A stretch of DNA of 64,000 bases, from assembly GCF_007827045.1 (NCBI RefSeq), contig NZ_RPFW01000001.1, positions 1,278,519 to 1,342,518 on the forward strand. Direction: 5' to 3'. The position numbers were made by a program, and so were the translations under genes. The notes beneath the pieces are model-generated. The model was not told where the DNA came from. It ran no database searches and was given only the letters and a program-made list of their open reading frames with translations. Below are positions 25,437 through 33,938 of the stretch, one piece after another. How positions within the stretch are numbered: the stretch's first letter is position 1; every line of letters begins with the position of its first letter. Source of the stretch: Trebonia kvetii (GTDB lineage: Bacteria > Actinomycetota > Actinomycetes > Streptosporangiales > Streptosporangiaceae).

Positions 25437-26427
25437 TCGCGGGCTGAAGGCTAGCGGGAGCCTGGAAGGCGCGGCGGTAGGACTGCGGGGTGGTGCGGAC
25501 CGTGCGGCCGAAGTGCTTGCGTAGGTTGTCCGCGGTGCCGAAGCCGCTCTGGTGGGCGATCGCGTCGACCGGGAGGCCGGTCGTCTCCAGCAGGCGCTGA
25601 GCGAGGCGGATGCGCTCGGCGAGAATCCACTGCAGCGGCGTCGTGCCGGTGCTCGCCAGGAAGCGGCGGGCGAATGTGCGCGGGCTCATCGCCGCGCGTT
25701 CCGCCAGGTCGCTCACGGTCACCGGCTCCTGCAGGTGCTCCCGCATCCAGGCGAGAGTGTCGCCGAACAGGTCGGGTTCCGCGGGCGACGGCATCGGGGT
25801 CTCGATGTACTGGGCCTGGCCGCCCGGGCGGTGCAGCGGTACCACCAGATCGCGGGCGATCCGTGCGGCGATCTCCGTGCCGTAGTCGCGCTGCACCACG
25901 TGCAGGCACAGGTCGAGGCTGGCCGCGCTGCCCGCGGAGGTGAGCAGGTTTCCCTCGTCGACGTAAAGCACCCGCGGGTCGACGCGGACCCTGGGGTACA
26001 TCCGGGCCAGCTCCGCGCACTCGGACCAGTGCGTGGTGGCCGTGTGCCCGTCGAGCAGGCCCGCCGCCGCGAGCACGAACGCGCCGCTGCACAGCGACAG
26101 GATCCGCTTGCCTTCAGCCCTGGCCCGCCGCAGGCTGTCGAGCACCGCGCCTGGCACCTCGTGTCCCGGGAACATGCCCGGCGGCACCACGATGGTGTGC
26201 GCGCTGCTCACGATGTCGAGGCTGTTCGGCACCTCCATCTTGAAGTGCGACTCGGTCATGACCGCCGGCGAAGGGCCGCAGATGGACAGCCGGTACAGCG
26301 GGCCGCCGTCGGCCGGAGTGATGTCGGTGCCGAAGACGTCGCTCGCGACGGCCATCTCGAACAGCGCCACGCCGTCGAACACGATCATCGCGACGGGCAG
26401 CGGCTTCCTGGCAGCTTTGTCGTGCAC
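25429..26427 (-). CDS. GlxA/FtrA-type AraC regulator with DJ-1/PfpI domain
   Basis: 332 residues. An N-terminal class I glutamine-amidotransferase-like (DJ-1/PfpI) domain (about 10-190) includes the nucleophile-elbow region 'KRILSLCSGAFVLAAAGLLDG' with Cys. The C-terminal AraC HTH pair spans about 225-325 ('LAERAAMSPRTFARRFLAST', 'ETTGLPVDAIAHQSGFGTADNLRKHFGR'). Such regulators control catabolic genes for small nitrogen or betaine compounds in other bacteria. The target here is not evident. Confidence 0.92.
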   Translation of the reverse strand: MHDKAARKPLPVAMIVFDGVALFEMAVASDVFGTDITPADGGPLYRLSICGPSPAVMTESHFKMEVPNSLDIVSSAHTIVVPPGMFPGHEVPGAVLDSLRRARAEGKRILSLCSGAFVLAAAGLLDGHTATTHWSECAELARMYPRVRVDPRVLYVDEGNLLTSAGSAASLDLCLHVVQRDYGTEIAARIARDLVVPLHRPGGQAQYIETPMPSPAEPDLFGDTLAWMREHLQEPVTVSDLAERAAMSPRTFARRFLASTGTTPLQWILAERIRLAQRLLETTGLPVDAIAHQSGFGTADNLRKHFGRTVRTTPQSYRRAFQAPASLQPAIT

Positions 26428-26480
26428 CCTGTCAATTCTGCCACTGTTGGGCGCGGCGGGGAAGGTGGAGGCTTGGCCTT

Positions 26481-26987
26481 ATGGGAAGCACTCTCGAACT
26501 TGACGGTTCGCCGGTCCTGTGGCCGCGCCGGTTCGGCGACGGCATCCTGGCGCGCGTCTTCGGCGCCTCGCTCGACACCCTGCTCGCCGTGGGGTGCTCG
26601 CCCGAGTCCTCCCGCCTGCTCACGGCGCGCGCCAGGCAGCTCGCCTCGCTGCCGGAGCGCACGTCGGTCGCGCGGAGCTGGGAGCACCTGCTGCGGGTGG
26701 CGCAGCGCGCGCCGCAGGGACGGCGCACCGGGTCGTTCGCCGCCGCCGCGGCGGTGCCGGTCCGCGCGGAGCGGATCGTGTCGGCGGAGCCAGCGATCCG
26801 TGACCTGATTAGCCGCCTTGCCGCGCCGCTGCCGGTCCCGGCACGCGGCGTGGCCATGGCGCGCCTGCTGCTCAGCGACGCGACCGGGCCTGTCTACAGC
26901 AGGCGCTCCCGTGTTGACCTGACCGCCGAGGTCGAGGCGGCCGCGACGCAGCTGGACCCGGCCCTGCCGCTGATGCCCTCGGCGTAA
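26481..26987 (+). CDS. Hypothetical protein, 168 residues
   Basis: Cytosolic, Ala/Leu/Arg-rich, mostly helical by composition, with no signal peptide. Coding bias is strongly actinobacterial, and the opposite-strand alternative lacks a start of its own. Conserved-looking pieces are 'RRFGDGILARVFGASLDTLLAVG' early and 'VPARGVAMARLLLSDATGPVY' late. I do not recognise a family. It diverges from the GlxA-type gene with 53 bp between. Confidence 0.65.
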   Translation: MGSTLELDGSPVLWPRRFGDGILARVFGASLDTLLAVGCSPESSRLLTARARQLASLPERTSVARSWEHLLRVAQRAPQGRRTGSFAAAAAVPVRAERIVSAEPAIRDLISRLAAPLPVPARGVAMARLLLSDATGPVYSRRSRVDLTAEVEAAATQLDPALPLMPSA

Positions 26988-27013
26988 CCTGGCCGCATTC
27001 CGGCAGCAACCGC

Positions 27014-27028
27014 CGGGGTTTCGCCCCG
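27014..27028. terminator. Small GC hairpin after the 168-residue gene
   Basis: CGGGG at 27014-27018 and CCCCG at 27024-27028 with a TTTCG loop, 27 bp after the upstream stop. It has no T-run. The remaining part of the 204-bp gap (to 27191) has no feature I can support apart from the ribosome-binding site of the next gene. Confidence 0.3.
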
Positions 27029-27191
27029 ACGCGACCAGTGCGCGGTGGCTTACGTGCTGCTTACCGGATCGTATGAGCACGGGGTTTCCCGCGTCGCCCT
27101 GATTAGTCTCGGGGTCGGCAAGACACGAACGGCCACGGTGGGCGGGGCCTTGGTGTTTGGCCGCACCTAAGCCAATCGAAGGGGCCTCATC

Positions 27192-28286
27192 ATGAACAGA
27201 CTCATCCTGGACAGGTTCCGCCCCCGCGCGCTGCCGTTCCTGTCGGGGGCGCTGGCCGTCGCCGCGGCGTTCGCCGCCGCCGGGTGTTCCGCGGCACTCG
27301 GCGGAACGAGCGCGAACGGCAACACCCAGAACGTAGCGCTGGCCGGCGCGACAGCAAGCAGTTCGCCGACCGCCACCGGCTCGCCGATGGCAAGCGGCAT
27401 GCCGTCGGCCGGAGGCGGCTCGGCGCAGATGATGAACACAATGGCCGGCGGCTATCAGGTCCTCACCCTGAACGACCGCCGCGATGTCACCTTCAACCAG
27501 CTTCTCGGCATCAACAACGAGGGCGTGATCGTCGGGTACTTCGGCAGCGGCGCCGACGCTAACCACCCGAACAAGGGGTACGAGCTCCTGCCGCCGTACG
27601 CCCAGCGCGACTTCGTTAACAGGAACTTCCCCGGTTCCGCGCAGACCCAGGTCATCGGCATCAGCGACACGGGGATCGCCGTCGGCTTCTACGTCACGGG
27701 GAACGGGGCCAACATCGGCTTCTGGCGGGCGGGCGGCCACTACCACGCGGTCAGCTTCCCGACGATGAATAACGCCAAGCCAGCCTTCAACCAGCTGCTC
27801 GGCGTCAACAACACGGGAACCGCGGTCGGCTTCTACAACGACGCCGCGGGCAACGCGCACGGCTACGCCTACAACATCAGGACCAGGCGGTTCAAGATGA
27901 TCACGGTGCCGGGAGCGACCTCGCTTACCGCTACCGGGATCAACAACCTGGGCACCGAGACCGGCTTCTACACGACCGCGGGTGGCGCCACGAACTCCTT
28001 CGTCAAGTTCCACCACGGCCGGTCCGTCACAATCGCCATGCCAGGCGCGTCGGCCACCCAGGCCTTCGGGCTTAACGACCTGGGCGAGGTCGTCGGCACG
28101 TACAACGTCGGCACCGGCAACAACGCCGTGACGCACGGGTTCACCTGGATGCACGGCAAGTTCACCACCGTGGACTATCCGATGGCCAGCGCCAGCTTCA
28201 TCAACGGCGTCAACGACGAGGGCGACATCGTGGGCTTCTACACCGACGCCAAGGGCAACACCGACGGCTTCTTCGGCCTGCCGTAG
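27192..28286 (+). CDS. Secreted lipoprotein with HAF-type extracellular repeats
   Basis: 364 residues. A signal peptide with lipobox 'AAG|CSA' (Cys about 34) is followed by a Ser/Thr/Ala-rich tether to about residue 80. Then come six or so repeats of about 45 residues with the HAF pattern G-I-N-N-x-G-x-x-V-G-x-Y/F: 'LLGINNEGVIVGYFGSG', 'VIGISDTGIAVGFYVTGNG', 'LLGVNNTGTAVGFYNDAAG', 'ATGINNLGTETGFYTTAGG', 'AFGLNDLGEVVGTYNVGTG' and 'INGVNDEGDIVGFYTDAKG'. This probably folds as a beta-propeller on the outer face of the membrane. A GAAGGGG ribosome-binding site precedes the ATG. The biological role of the family is unknown. Confidence 0.9.
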   Translation: MNRLILDRFRPRALPFLSGALAVAAAFAAAGCSAALGGTSANGNTQNVALAGATASSSPTATGSPMASGMPSAGGGSAQMMNTMAGGYQVLTLNDRRDVTFNQLLGINNEGVIVGYFGSGADANHPNKGYELLPPYAQRDFVNRNFPGSAQTQVIGISDTGIAVGFYVTGNGANIGFWRAGGHYHAVSFPTMNNAKPAFNQLLGVNNTGTAVGFYNDAAGNAHGYAYNIRTRRFKMITVPGATSLTATGINNLGTETGFYTTAGGATNSFVKFHHGRSVTIAMPGASATQAFGLNDLGEVVGTYNVGTGNNAVTHGFTWMHGKFTTVDYPMASASFINGVNDEGDIVGFYTDAKGNTDGFFGLP

Positions 28287-28328
28287 GCGCTGCGGCCGCG
28301 AGTGCGGCCGTCCGCCACAATGGTGGCC

Positions 28329-29228
28329 ATGGTTTCTGAGATCTTCGACCCGGCGCGGTGGCGCGTGGTGGACGGGTTTTCTTTCACCGACATCACGTAC
28401 CACCGCGCTGTGGACTCCGGCACCGTGCGCGTGGCCTTCAATAGGCCGGAGATACGCAACGCGTTCCGCCCGCGCACGGTGGACGAGCTGTACACCGCAC
28501 TCGACCACGCGCGGATGTCCTCCGACGTGGGCTGCGTGCTGCTGACTGGCAACGGGCCCTCGCCGCGGGACGGCGGGTGGGCCTTCTGCTCCGGCGGCGA
28601 CCAGCGGATCCGCGGCAAGGACGGCTACCGGTACGCCGAAGGCGAGACCAAGGAGACCATCGACCCGGCGCGCAGCGGACGGCTGCACATCCTCGAGGTG
28701 CAGCGGCTCATCAGGTTCATGCCCAAGGTCGTCATCTGCGTCGTGCCCGGCTGGGCCGCGGGCGGCGGGCACAGCCTGCACGTGGTCTGCGACCTTACCC
28801 TGGCCAGCCGCGAGCACGCCCGGTTCAAGCAGACCGACGCCGACGTGGCCAGCTTCGACGGCGGCTTCGGCTCCGCCTACCTCGCCCGCCAGGTCGGCCA
28901 GAAGTTCGCACGGGAGATCTTCTTCCTCGGCGACACCTACGACGCCGAGGCGGCCCATCGGATGGGCATGGTCAACGCCGTGGTGCCGCACGCGGACCTG
29001 GAGCGGGTCGCGCTCGACTGGGCGGTCAAGATCAACGGCAAGAGCCCGACGTCCCAGCGGATGCTGAAGTACGCGTTCAACGCGATCGACGACGGGCTCG
29101 TGGGACAGCAGGTCTTCGCCGGCGAGGCCACCAGGCTCGCGTACATGACGGACGAGGCGGCCGAGGGCCGCGACTCGTTCCTGGAAAAGCGCGAGCCCGA
29201 CTGGCAGCGGTTCCCCTGGTACTACTAG
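28329..29228 (+). CDS. menB: 1,4-dihydroxy-2-naphthoyl-CoA synthase
   Basis: 299 residues from the ATG at 28329 (28320 is also possible). MenB closes the second ring of the menaquinone head group from O-succinylbenzoyl-CoA. It belongs to the crotonase fold, with MenB-specific segments 'GWAFCSGGDQRIRGKDGYRY', 'VPGWAAGGGHSLHVVCDLTL', 'RFKQTDADVASFDGGFGSAY' and the C-terminal 'EAAEGRDSFLEKREPDW'. The Asp and Ser/Tyr residues of the active site lie in these stretches. No other men gene is nearby, so the pathway is dispersed in this genome. Confidence 0.93.
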   Translation: MVSEIFDPARWRVVDGFSFTDITYHRAVDSGTVRVAFNRPEIRNAFRPRTVDELYTALDHARMSSDVGCVLLTGNGPSPRDGGWAFCSGGDQRIRGKDGYRYAEGETKETIDPARSGRLHILEVQRLIRFMPKVVICVVPGWAAGGGHSLHVVCDLTLASREHARFKQTDADVASFDGGFGSAYLARQVGQKFAREIFFLGDTYDAEAAHRMGMVNAVVPHADLERVALDWAVKINGKSPTSQRMLKYAFNAIDDGLVGQQVFAGEATRLAYMTDEAAEGRDSFLEKREPDWQRFPWYY

Positions 29229-29265
29229 TCGCGCGATTGCCGGGGCGCGCCGGTACATTCACGGC

Positions 29266-30225
29266 ATGGGGTCTGGAGCGGGGTCTTCCTGGCGTTCGGG
29301 GCGTCGCGTACGGCTTGCGGTCGTGGCCGCGGTGGCCCTGGTGGCCGTCCTTGCCGGATGCAGGCAGTCGCACCAGGAGGCGGGCGGAGGCGGCGCGATG
29401 TCCGTGCCCGTCGGGTCATCGACGCACAGCATCGTGGTTGGCGGCCTTACCAGGAGCTACATCGTCTACCGGCCTGCCGTGCTGCCGGCCGCCGCACCGC
29501 CGGTGGTCATGCTGCACGGCGGGTTCGGCAGCGCGCGCGAAGCGGAGAAATCGTATGGTTGGGACGCCGAAGGTGAGGCTGGCCACTTCCTTGTCGTGTA
29601 CCCGAACGGGCTCAACCGGGCGTGGAACGCGGGCGGCGGCTGCTGCGGGACGCCGGCCAAGAACGGGGTCGATGACGTCGGCTTCCTCACCGCCGTGGTG
29701 GCCGCCGTCTCCCGCGTGGTGCACGTCGACGCCGGACGGGTCTACGCCACCGGCATCAGCAACGGCGGCATCATGGCCTACGACCTTGCCTGCTGCACCG
29801 CGGTCTTCGCCGCCATCGGGCCGGACTCGGCCACCCAGCTTGGCGGCTGTGCGCATCCGGCGCGCCTGTCGGTGATCGCCATCCACGGCACCGCGGACAA
29901 GAACATCCCGTACGACGGCGGCGGGGGTGACGGCTTCGCGCACATCGACGGCCCGTCGGTACCCGCGGTCAACGCCCTGTGGCGGCACGCCGACGACTGC
30001 GCGGCCCCGGCTGTGCGCACCCGGGCGACGGTGACCACGTCGGTGGCGCGCTGCCCGGCGGGGCGGGCGGTGGAGCTGATCACCATCGCCGGGGCGGGGC
30101 ACCAGTGGCCGGACGGCGCGTCGAGCCCGGTCGTGCAGAAGCTGTTTGGCCTCGACCCGCCGTCTACCGCGCTGAACGCGACCGAGGTCATCTGGCGGTT
30201 CTTCGCCGCGCATACCGCTAACTGA
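29266..30225 (+). CDS. PHB-depolymerase/LpqC-like esterase lipoprotein
   Basis: 319 residues. The signal peptide has a lipobox 'LAG|CRQ' (Cys about 32). The esterase D/PHB-depolymerase fold shows 'VVMLHGGFGSAREAE', 'FLVVYPNGLNRAWNAGGGCCG', nucleophile Ser in 'GISNGGIMAY', Asp in 'IAIHGTADKNIPY' and His in 'IAGAGHQWPDG'. Actinobacterial relatives degrade esters such as feruloyl or polyester substrates outside the cell. The substrate is not determinable from sequence. Confidence 0.9.
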   Translation: MGSGAGSSWRSGRRVRLAVVAAVALVAVLAGCRQSHQEAGGGGAMSVPVGSSTHSIVVGGLTRSYIVYRPAVLPAAAPPVVMLHGGFGSAREAEKSYGWDAEGEAGHFLVVYPNGLNRAWNAGGGCCGTPAKNGVDDVGFLTAVVAAVSRVVHVDAGRVYATGISNGGIMAYDLACCTAVFAAIGPDSATQLGGCAHPARLSVIAIHGTADKNIPYDGGGGDGFAHIDGPSVPAVNALWRHADDCAAPAVRTRATVTTSVARCPAGRAVELITIAGAGHQWPDGASSPVVQKLFGLDPPSTALNATEVIWRFFAAHTAN

Positions 30226-30279
30226 TATAGCGCTCTGCGGTCCGGTCCGGCACACTTGTCCAAGACGAAAGGACGCTCG

Positions 30280-31977
30280 ATGACCTCAAGACGCGGCCGG
30301 CTGTCCCGGTGGCTGCAGACCAGGGCGCTCGAAGGGTTCGCGCCCGGCCCGTACGACGTCACCGTGCAGCGCAAGCTCCGGGTACCGATGGACGACGGCG
30401 TGGAGCTCCTCGCCGACCTGTACTCTCCCGTCGGCGAGGTGAGCCCGCCGCTTCCGGCGATCGTCATCCGCTCTCCGTACGGGCGGCGTCCCTTTGGCGT
30501 CCAGGGCTCGGCGCTTGCCCGCGAGGGCTTCACCGTGCTGATCCAGAGCTGCCGCGGCACCTGGGGGTCAGGCGGGCAGTTCACCCCGCAGGTCGACGAG
30601 CAGGCGGACGGGATCACCACGCACCGGTGGGTGCGCAAGCAGCCGTGGTGCTCCGGGACCGTGGCCACCTTCGGGCCTAGCTACCTCGGGTACACCCAGT
30701 GGGCGGTCGCGGGCCACCTGCAGCGCGACGATCCGGACGACGCACCCGACGCCCTCTGCCTGGTCACCACCATGCCCGACTTCGGCGCGATCACCTGGGA
30801 CAACGGCGCCTTCGCGCTACGCAACGCGCTCGGCTGGTCGCAGATGATGGACCGGATGCGCCGGCGTGCCATGGTGCCGCTGCTGCTGTCCCAGCTCCGC
30901 CCCGACCCGAAGCTGGAAAAGGCGTTCGGCGTGCTGCCGCTGCGCGACGGCGACACCGCCGCGGCGGGGGCGCCGATCGGCTGGTACCAGGACTGGCTCA
31001 GCCACGAGCGGCTCACCGACGACTACTGGGCCAGCCAGTCGCACACCGCGTCGGTCCCCGCCGTCACCGCGCCCGTCTACATGATCACCGGCTGGTATGA
31101 CATCTTCCTGCCGTGGCAGCTAGACAACTACGCGCAGCTCGCCGCCGCGGGCCGCCCGCCCCGGCTGACCATCGGCCCGTGGGGGCACGTCTCCCGCGGC
31201 ATGGGCGGTCCGTCGGTCGCGGAGTCGGCGGAATTCCTCAAGGAGCACTTCGGCGGCGTCGCTGGCACGCGGGCGGCGCCGGTGCGCGCGTTCCTCACCG
31301 GGGCTGATCTCACCGGGGCTGGGCAGTGGCACGACCTGCCCGCGTGGCCGCCGCCCGGCGCGGTCAGCCAGCCGTGGCACCTGCACGCGTCAGGACTGCT
31401 CGACCCGGCAGCGCCCGACGGCGGCGTCACCGGTTATCGCTACGACCCCGCCGACCCCACGCCGGCGCTCGGCGGCCCGAGCCTGCTGCCGCACTGCGAG
31501 CCGGTCGACAACGCCGCCCACGAACGGCGCGCCGACGTCACGGTGTTCCGCAGCGCCCCGCTCGCGGACGCGGTGGTGGTGGCCGGCCAGCCGGTGGCCA
31601 GGATCAGGTTCCGCTCCTCGGCTTCCAGTGCGGACGTGTTCGTCCGCATCTGTGACGTCCACCCGGACGGGCGCTCGATGACCGTCTGCGACGGGATCCG
31701 GCGCACCGGCGCCGTCGGCACTCTCGCCACGGACCCGGAGCCGGACGAGGAGGGCTTCGCCGAGGTGGAGGTGCGGCTCTGGCCGGCCTTCCACCGCTTC
31801 GCGGCGGGGCACCGCATCGGCCTCCAGGTCAGCTCCGGCGCGCACCCGCGCTACGCGCGCAACACCGGCGGCGGTGAGCCCGCGGGCACCGCCACCGAGC
31901 TGCACCGGGCGGACCAGGAGATCTCCCACGACACCGCGCGCGCGTCACGCGTCGACCTGCCGGTGTGGCCGTCCTAA
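30280..31977 (+). CDS. CocE/NonD-family alpha/beta hydrolase
   Basis: 565 residues from the ATG at 30280, preceded by GAAAGGA; a TTG at 30256 is in frame but weaker. The N-terminal X-Pro dipeptidyl-peptidase-like hydrolase domain carries 'RKLRVPMDDGVELLADLYSP', nucleophile Ser in 'TFGPSYLGYTQW', Asp in 'GWYDIFLPWQ' and His in 'IGPWGHVSRG'. A C-terminal jelly-roll domain (about 350-565) ends with 'QVSSGAHPRYARNTGGGEP'. Relatives hydrolyse cocaine, glutaryl-7-ACA or nonactin-like esters, and most have unknown substrates. No signal peptide is seen. Confidence 0.9.
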   Translation: MTSRRGRLSRWLQTRALEGFAPGPYDVTVQRKLRVPMDDGVELLADLYSPVGEVSPPLPAIVIRSPYGRRPFGVQGSALAREGFTVLIQSCRGTWGSGGQFTPQVDEQADGITTHRWVRKQPWCSGTVATFGPSYLGYTQWAVAGHLQRDDPDDAPDALCLVTTMPDFGAITWDNGAFALRNALGWSQMMDRMRRRAMVPLLLSQLRPDPKLEKAFGVLPLRDGDTAAAGAPIGWYQDWLSHERLTDDYWASQSHTASVPAVTAPVYMITGWYDIFLPWQLDNYAQLAAAGRPPRLTIGPWGHVSRGMGGPSVAESAEFLKEHFGGVAGTRAAPVRAFLTGADLTGAGQWHDLPAWPPPGAVSQPWHLHASGLLDPAAPDGGVTGYRYDPADPTPALGGPSLLPHCEPVDNAAHERRADVTVFRSAPLADAVVVAGQPVARIRFRSSASSADVFVRICDVHPDGRSMTVCDGIRRTGAVGTLATDPEPDEEGFAEVEVRLWPAFHRFAAGHRIGLQVSSGAHPRYARNTGGGEPAGTATELHRADQEISHDTARASRVDLPVWPS

Positions 31978-31978
31978 G

Positions 31979-32117
31979 GAACAGCTTGCGCAGCGCGGCG
32001 TCGCGCAGCGCTTCCTCGAACAGGGCGAGATATACCGAGTTCTCTTCGCCCGGCTTGTAAAAGGACTTGTCGAATAGGTAGTGCAGGACCGCCTCGCGCT
32101 CCTCGAACGTCAGCCTC
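31979..32117 (-). pseudogene. Possible gene remnant on minus strand
   Basis: Between the CocE stop and 32117 the minus strand reads a coding-like peptide with 'RLTFEEREAVLHYLFDK', 'SFYKPGEENSVYLALFEEAL' and 'RDAALRKLF', with mostly G/C third positions and a balanced residue composition. It has no start at its upstream end and runs into antisense of the CocE gene downstream. I cannot name the family; it looks like a fragment left by rearrangement. Confidence 0.3.
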
Positions 32118-32125
32118 GACCCCGG

Positions 32126-32218
32126 GCCGGGCGGGCCCCCTCGACCGTGTCGCGGGAGCTGGCGCGGAACCGACCTCGCCCTCCACACCCACGGTATATG
32201 TTGCCCGCGTCGCGGCGG
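32126..32218 (+). mobile_element. Possible IS30 transposase relic (HTH fragment)
   Basis: The plus strand encodes 'AGRAPSTVSRELARN' followed by 'PRYMLPASRR'. The first part matches the helix-turn-helix signature of IS30-family transposases (R-x-P-S-T-V/I-S-R-E-L-x-R-N). Nothing before or after resembles the rest of a transposase, so if real this is a small relic. Chance similarity is not excluded. Confidence 0.35.
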
Positions 32219-32584
32219 TCAGGAGGTCAGGACGGCGATGTCGAACTCGTTGCCCTCGGGGTCGGCCATGCAACGCCACCGGAATTCGTCGAGGTCGCGG
32301 GTGGTTCCCGGCTCGAGCCAGCGGCCGCCGAGCCGCTCGACCTCGGCGGTGACCTCGTCGAGGTCGTCGACCATCAGGTCGAGGTGCAGCCGGTTCTTGC
32401 CGAGCTTGGCGTCGGCCACCCGCTGGAAGCCGAGCGTGAGGCCGTCCTCCGTCGGCGAGAGGACAAGGTAGTCGCCGTCGTCGGACTCCGCGGCCGTGGA
32501 CAGGGCGAGCAGGCCGCACCAGAATCCCGCCAGTGCCGCCGGCCTCGCGGCATCGATCATCAGGTAGCCCACCTTTGCTGGCAT
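32219..32584 (-). CDS. VOC-superfamily (glyoxalase-like) protein
   Basis: 121 residues from the ATG at 32584, where AAGGGG lies upstream; the frame is open to 32728 but lacks coding character there. The vicinal-oxygen-chelate fold is seen in 'GYLMIDAARPAALAGFWCGLL', 'GLTLGFQRVADAKLGKNRLHLDLMV' and 'MADPEGNEFDIAV'. The His of 'NRLHLDL' and Glu of 'GNEFDI' are the usual metal-ligand positions. Actinobacterial glyoxalase-like proteins of this length act in antibiotic or aldehyde detoxification, but this one has no specific clue. Confidence 0.88.
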   Translation of the reverse strand: MPAKVGYLMIDAARPAALAGFWCGLLALSTAAESDDGDYLVLSPTEDGLTLGFQRVADAKLGKNRLHLDLMVDDLDEVTAEVERLGGRWLEPGTTRDLDEFRWRCMADPEGNEFDIAVLTS

Positions 32585-32795
32585 GCCGGTTCCCCTTCGG
32601 CCTCGTTGACGGCGGTACGCCCGGCGGCGGCCGGAATTCCTGACCGTCCTGCGGAAGCGGTAAGGCTGCCGCACAAGGACATCATGCCTGCCCGCCGCCC
32701 TGCCGCGCCGTTCAGGGCGACGAATCATCGCCTCTCATACCGTCGTAACGCCGAGGACATCCGAGCCGTAAGGTGGTGTTTTCGCGAACGCTTCG

Positions 32796-33050
32796 TCACC
32801 GCAGGATGTGGTCGCCAGGTCCAAGGTCGTCCCCGCCGCCCAGGGGCGACTGGGACTGCGCGGCCTGCAGGGCGGTCACCGCGGCGTCGATCGCGACGCG
32901 GGCGGTCAGCGCGCTGGTGGACGCGCGGTCGATCTCACCGAGACCGATGCAGTCGAACGCGACGCGCGCGTCGTGGATGGCCGCCTCGAGTTCGCGCATG
33001 GCCTCCTGAAGCACCGGCCCCTGTCCCATGCCGTCCGGAATGATCGTCAT
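32796..33050 (-). CDS. Small hypothetical protein, 84 residues
   Basis: Starts at an ATG preceded by GAGGGAG. Mostly helical, acidic, Ala-rich ('ELEAAIHDARVAFDCIGLGEID', 'TARVAIDAAVTALQAAQSQ'), with a Gly/Asp-rich C-terminal tail. No family recognised. Downstream, 32585-32795 (211 bp) separates it from the VOC gene and I see nothing in it. Confidence 0.6.
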   Translation of the reverse strand: MTIIPDGMGQGPVLQEAMRELEAAIHDARVAFDCIGLGEIDRASTSALTARVAIDAAVTALQAAQSQSPLGGGDDLGPGDHILR

Positions 33051-33152
33051 CGTGCCGCTCCCTCCTGTGGCTGCTGAGTCAACGGACGGTCACTACCCAG
33101 CGGGCACCCGGTCATGTCCCCGCTGGGCAGCGGTGTTGCGACCCGTTCCGCG

Positions 33153-33938
33153 TCAGGCGGTTACGTCGCTGCGCCGGAAGACGACCGCCGCGGCGGTGAC
33201 GGCTGCCGCCAGGTAGACCGCCCCGACTATCAGGCCATGACCGTAGCTGATTCCTTCTCCGCCGCCCGAGGCCACCGTGGCAAGCGACGTGCCTGGCAGC
33301 CAGTGGGCGGTGCCCGGCACGATCCGCACGACGATGTTCTCGATGGCGATGATCCAGGCAAGGCCGGCGATGACCGCGAACACCGCGGAGCGCACCCACA
33401 GGCCGACAGCCAGGCCGAGCACGGTGTAGCCGACGACGGCAAGCGCGATGTCGCCGAGCGCGCGGAACAGGTCACCGAGCCCGGTGCCGGTGAACCACGC
33501 GCTAGTCGACACGTGACGGCCGTGCGCGGCCACGATCGCCACCGCGAACGCCACCACCGCGGCGAATAGGAACGCGAGCAGCAGGAACGAGACGACGCCG
33601 AGCATCTTGCCTGCCAGCAGCGTGATCCGGCGCGGCTGCCGCACCAGCAGCTGGCGAAGGGTGCCGAGGCTGTACTCGGACGCCGCCTGTGCGGCCGCGA
33701 TGCCGAAGGCCACGATCCCGAGCAGCATGGTGGCCCTGGTGACGCCGACGATCAGGCCGTTCGGCTTGGCGAGCTGCTGCAGCGACGGCAGGCCGCCGCC
33801 GTCACCATGGGCGGGCGCCTGGGTGAACAGCAGGATCACGAAGAGCGAGGCCGCCGCGGCGAGCCCGAGGAAGGTGGAAAGCAGCAGGGTCCTGCGCTTC
33901 AGCTTGGTCCATTCACTGGTGAACGCTGCCCAGGTCAT
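33153..33938 (-). CDS. ABC-2 type transporter permease
   Basis: 261 residues with six membrane segments. 'AFTSEWTKLKRRTLLLSTFLG' at the N-terminus and 'SEYSLGTLRQLLVRQPRRITLLAGKML' in the first loop are typical of actinobacterial multidrug/antimicrobial-peptide ABC-2 permeases. It overlaps the stop of the ATPase gene (ATGA), with which it would form an exporter. Since that ATPase gene is frameshifted, the complex may be inactive. Confidence 0.88.
   Translation of the reverse strand: MTWAAFTSEWTKLKRRTLLLSTFLGLAAAASLFVILLFTQAPAHGDGGGLPSLQQLAKPNGLIVGVTRATMLLGIVAFGIAAAQAASEYSLGTLRQLLVRQPRRITLLAGKMLGVVSFLLLAFLFAAVVAFAVAIVAAHGRHVSTSAWFTGTGLGDLFRALGDIALAVVGYTVLGLAVGLWVRSAVFAVIAGLAWIIAIENIVVRIVPGTAHWLPGTSLATVASGGGEGISYGHGLIVGAVYLAAAVTAAAVVFRRSDVTA

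Noticed and set aside
26988..27191. Possible riboswitch (cyclic-di-AMP type) before the HAF lipoprotein
   Set aside because: Actinobacterial wall-protein leaders often carry such RNAs, but I could not find the conserved core elements; only a small GC hairpin is visible.
26385..29258. 957-codon open frame on the minus strand
   Set aside because: It is antisense to four well-supported genes (168-residue protein, HAF lipoprotein, menB and neighbours), is rich in Arg/Gly/His/Val shadow composition and has no domain. Long antisense frames are expected at this GC content.
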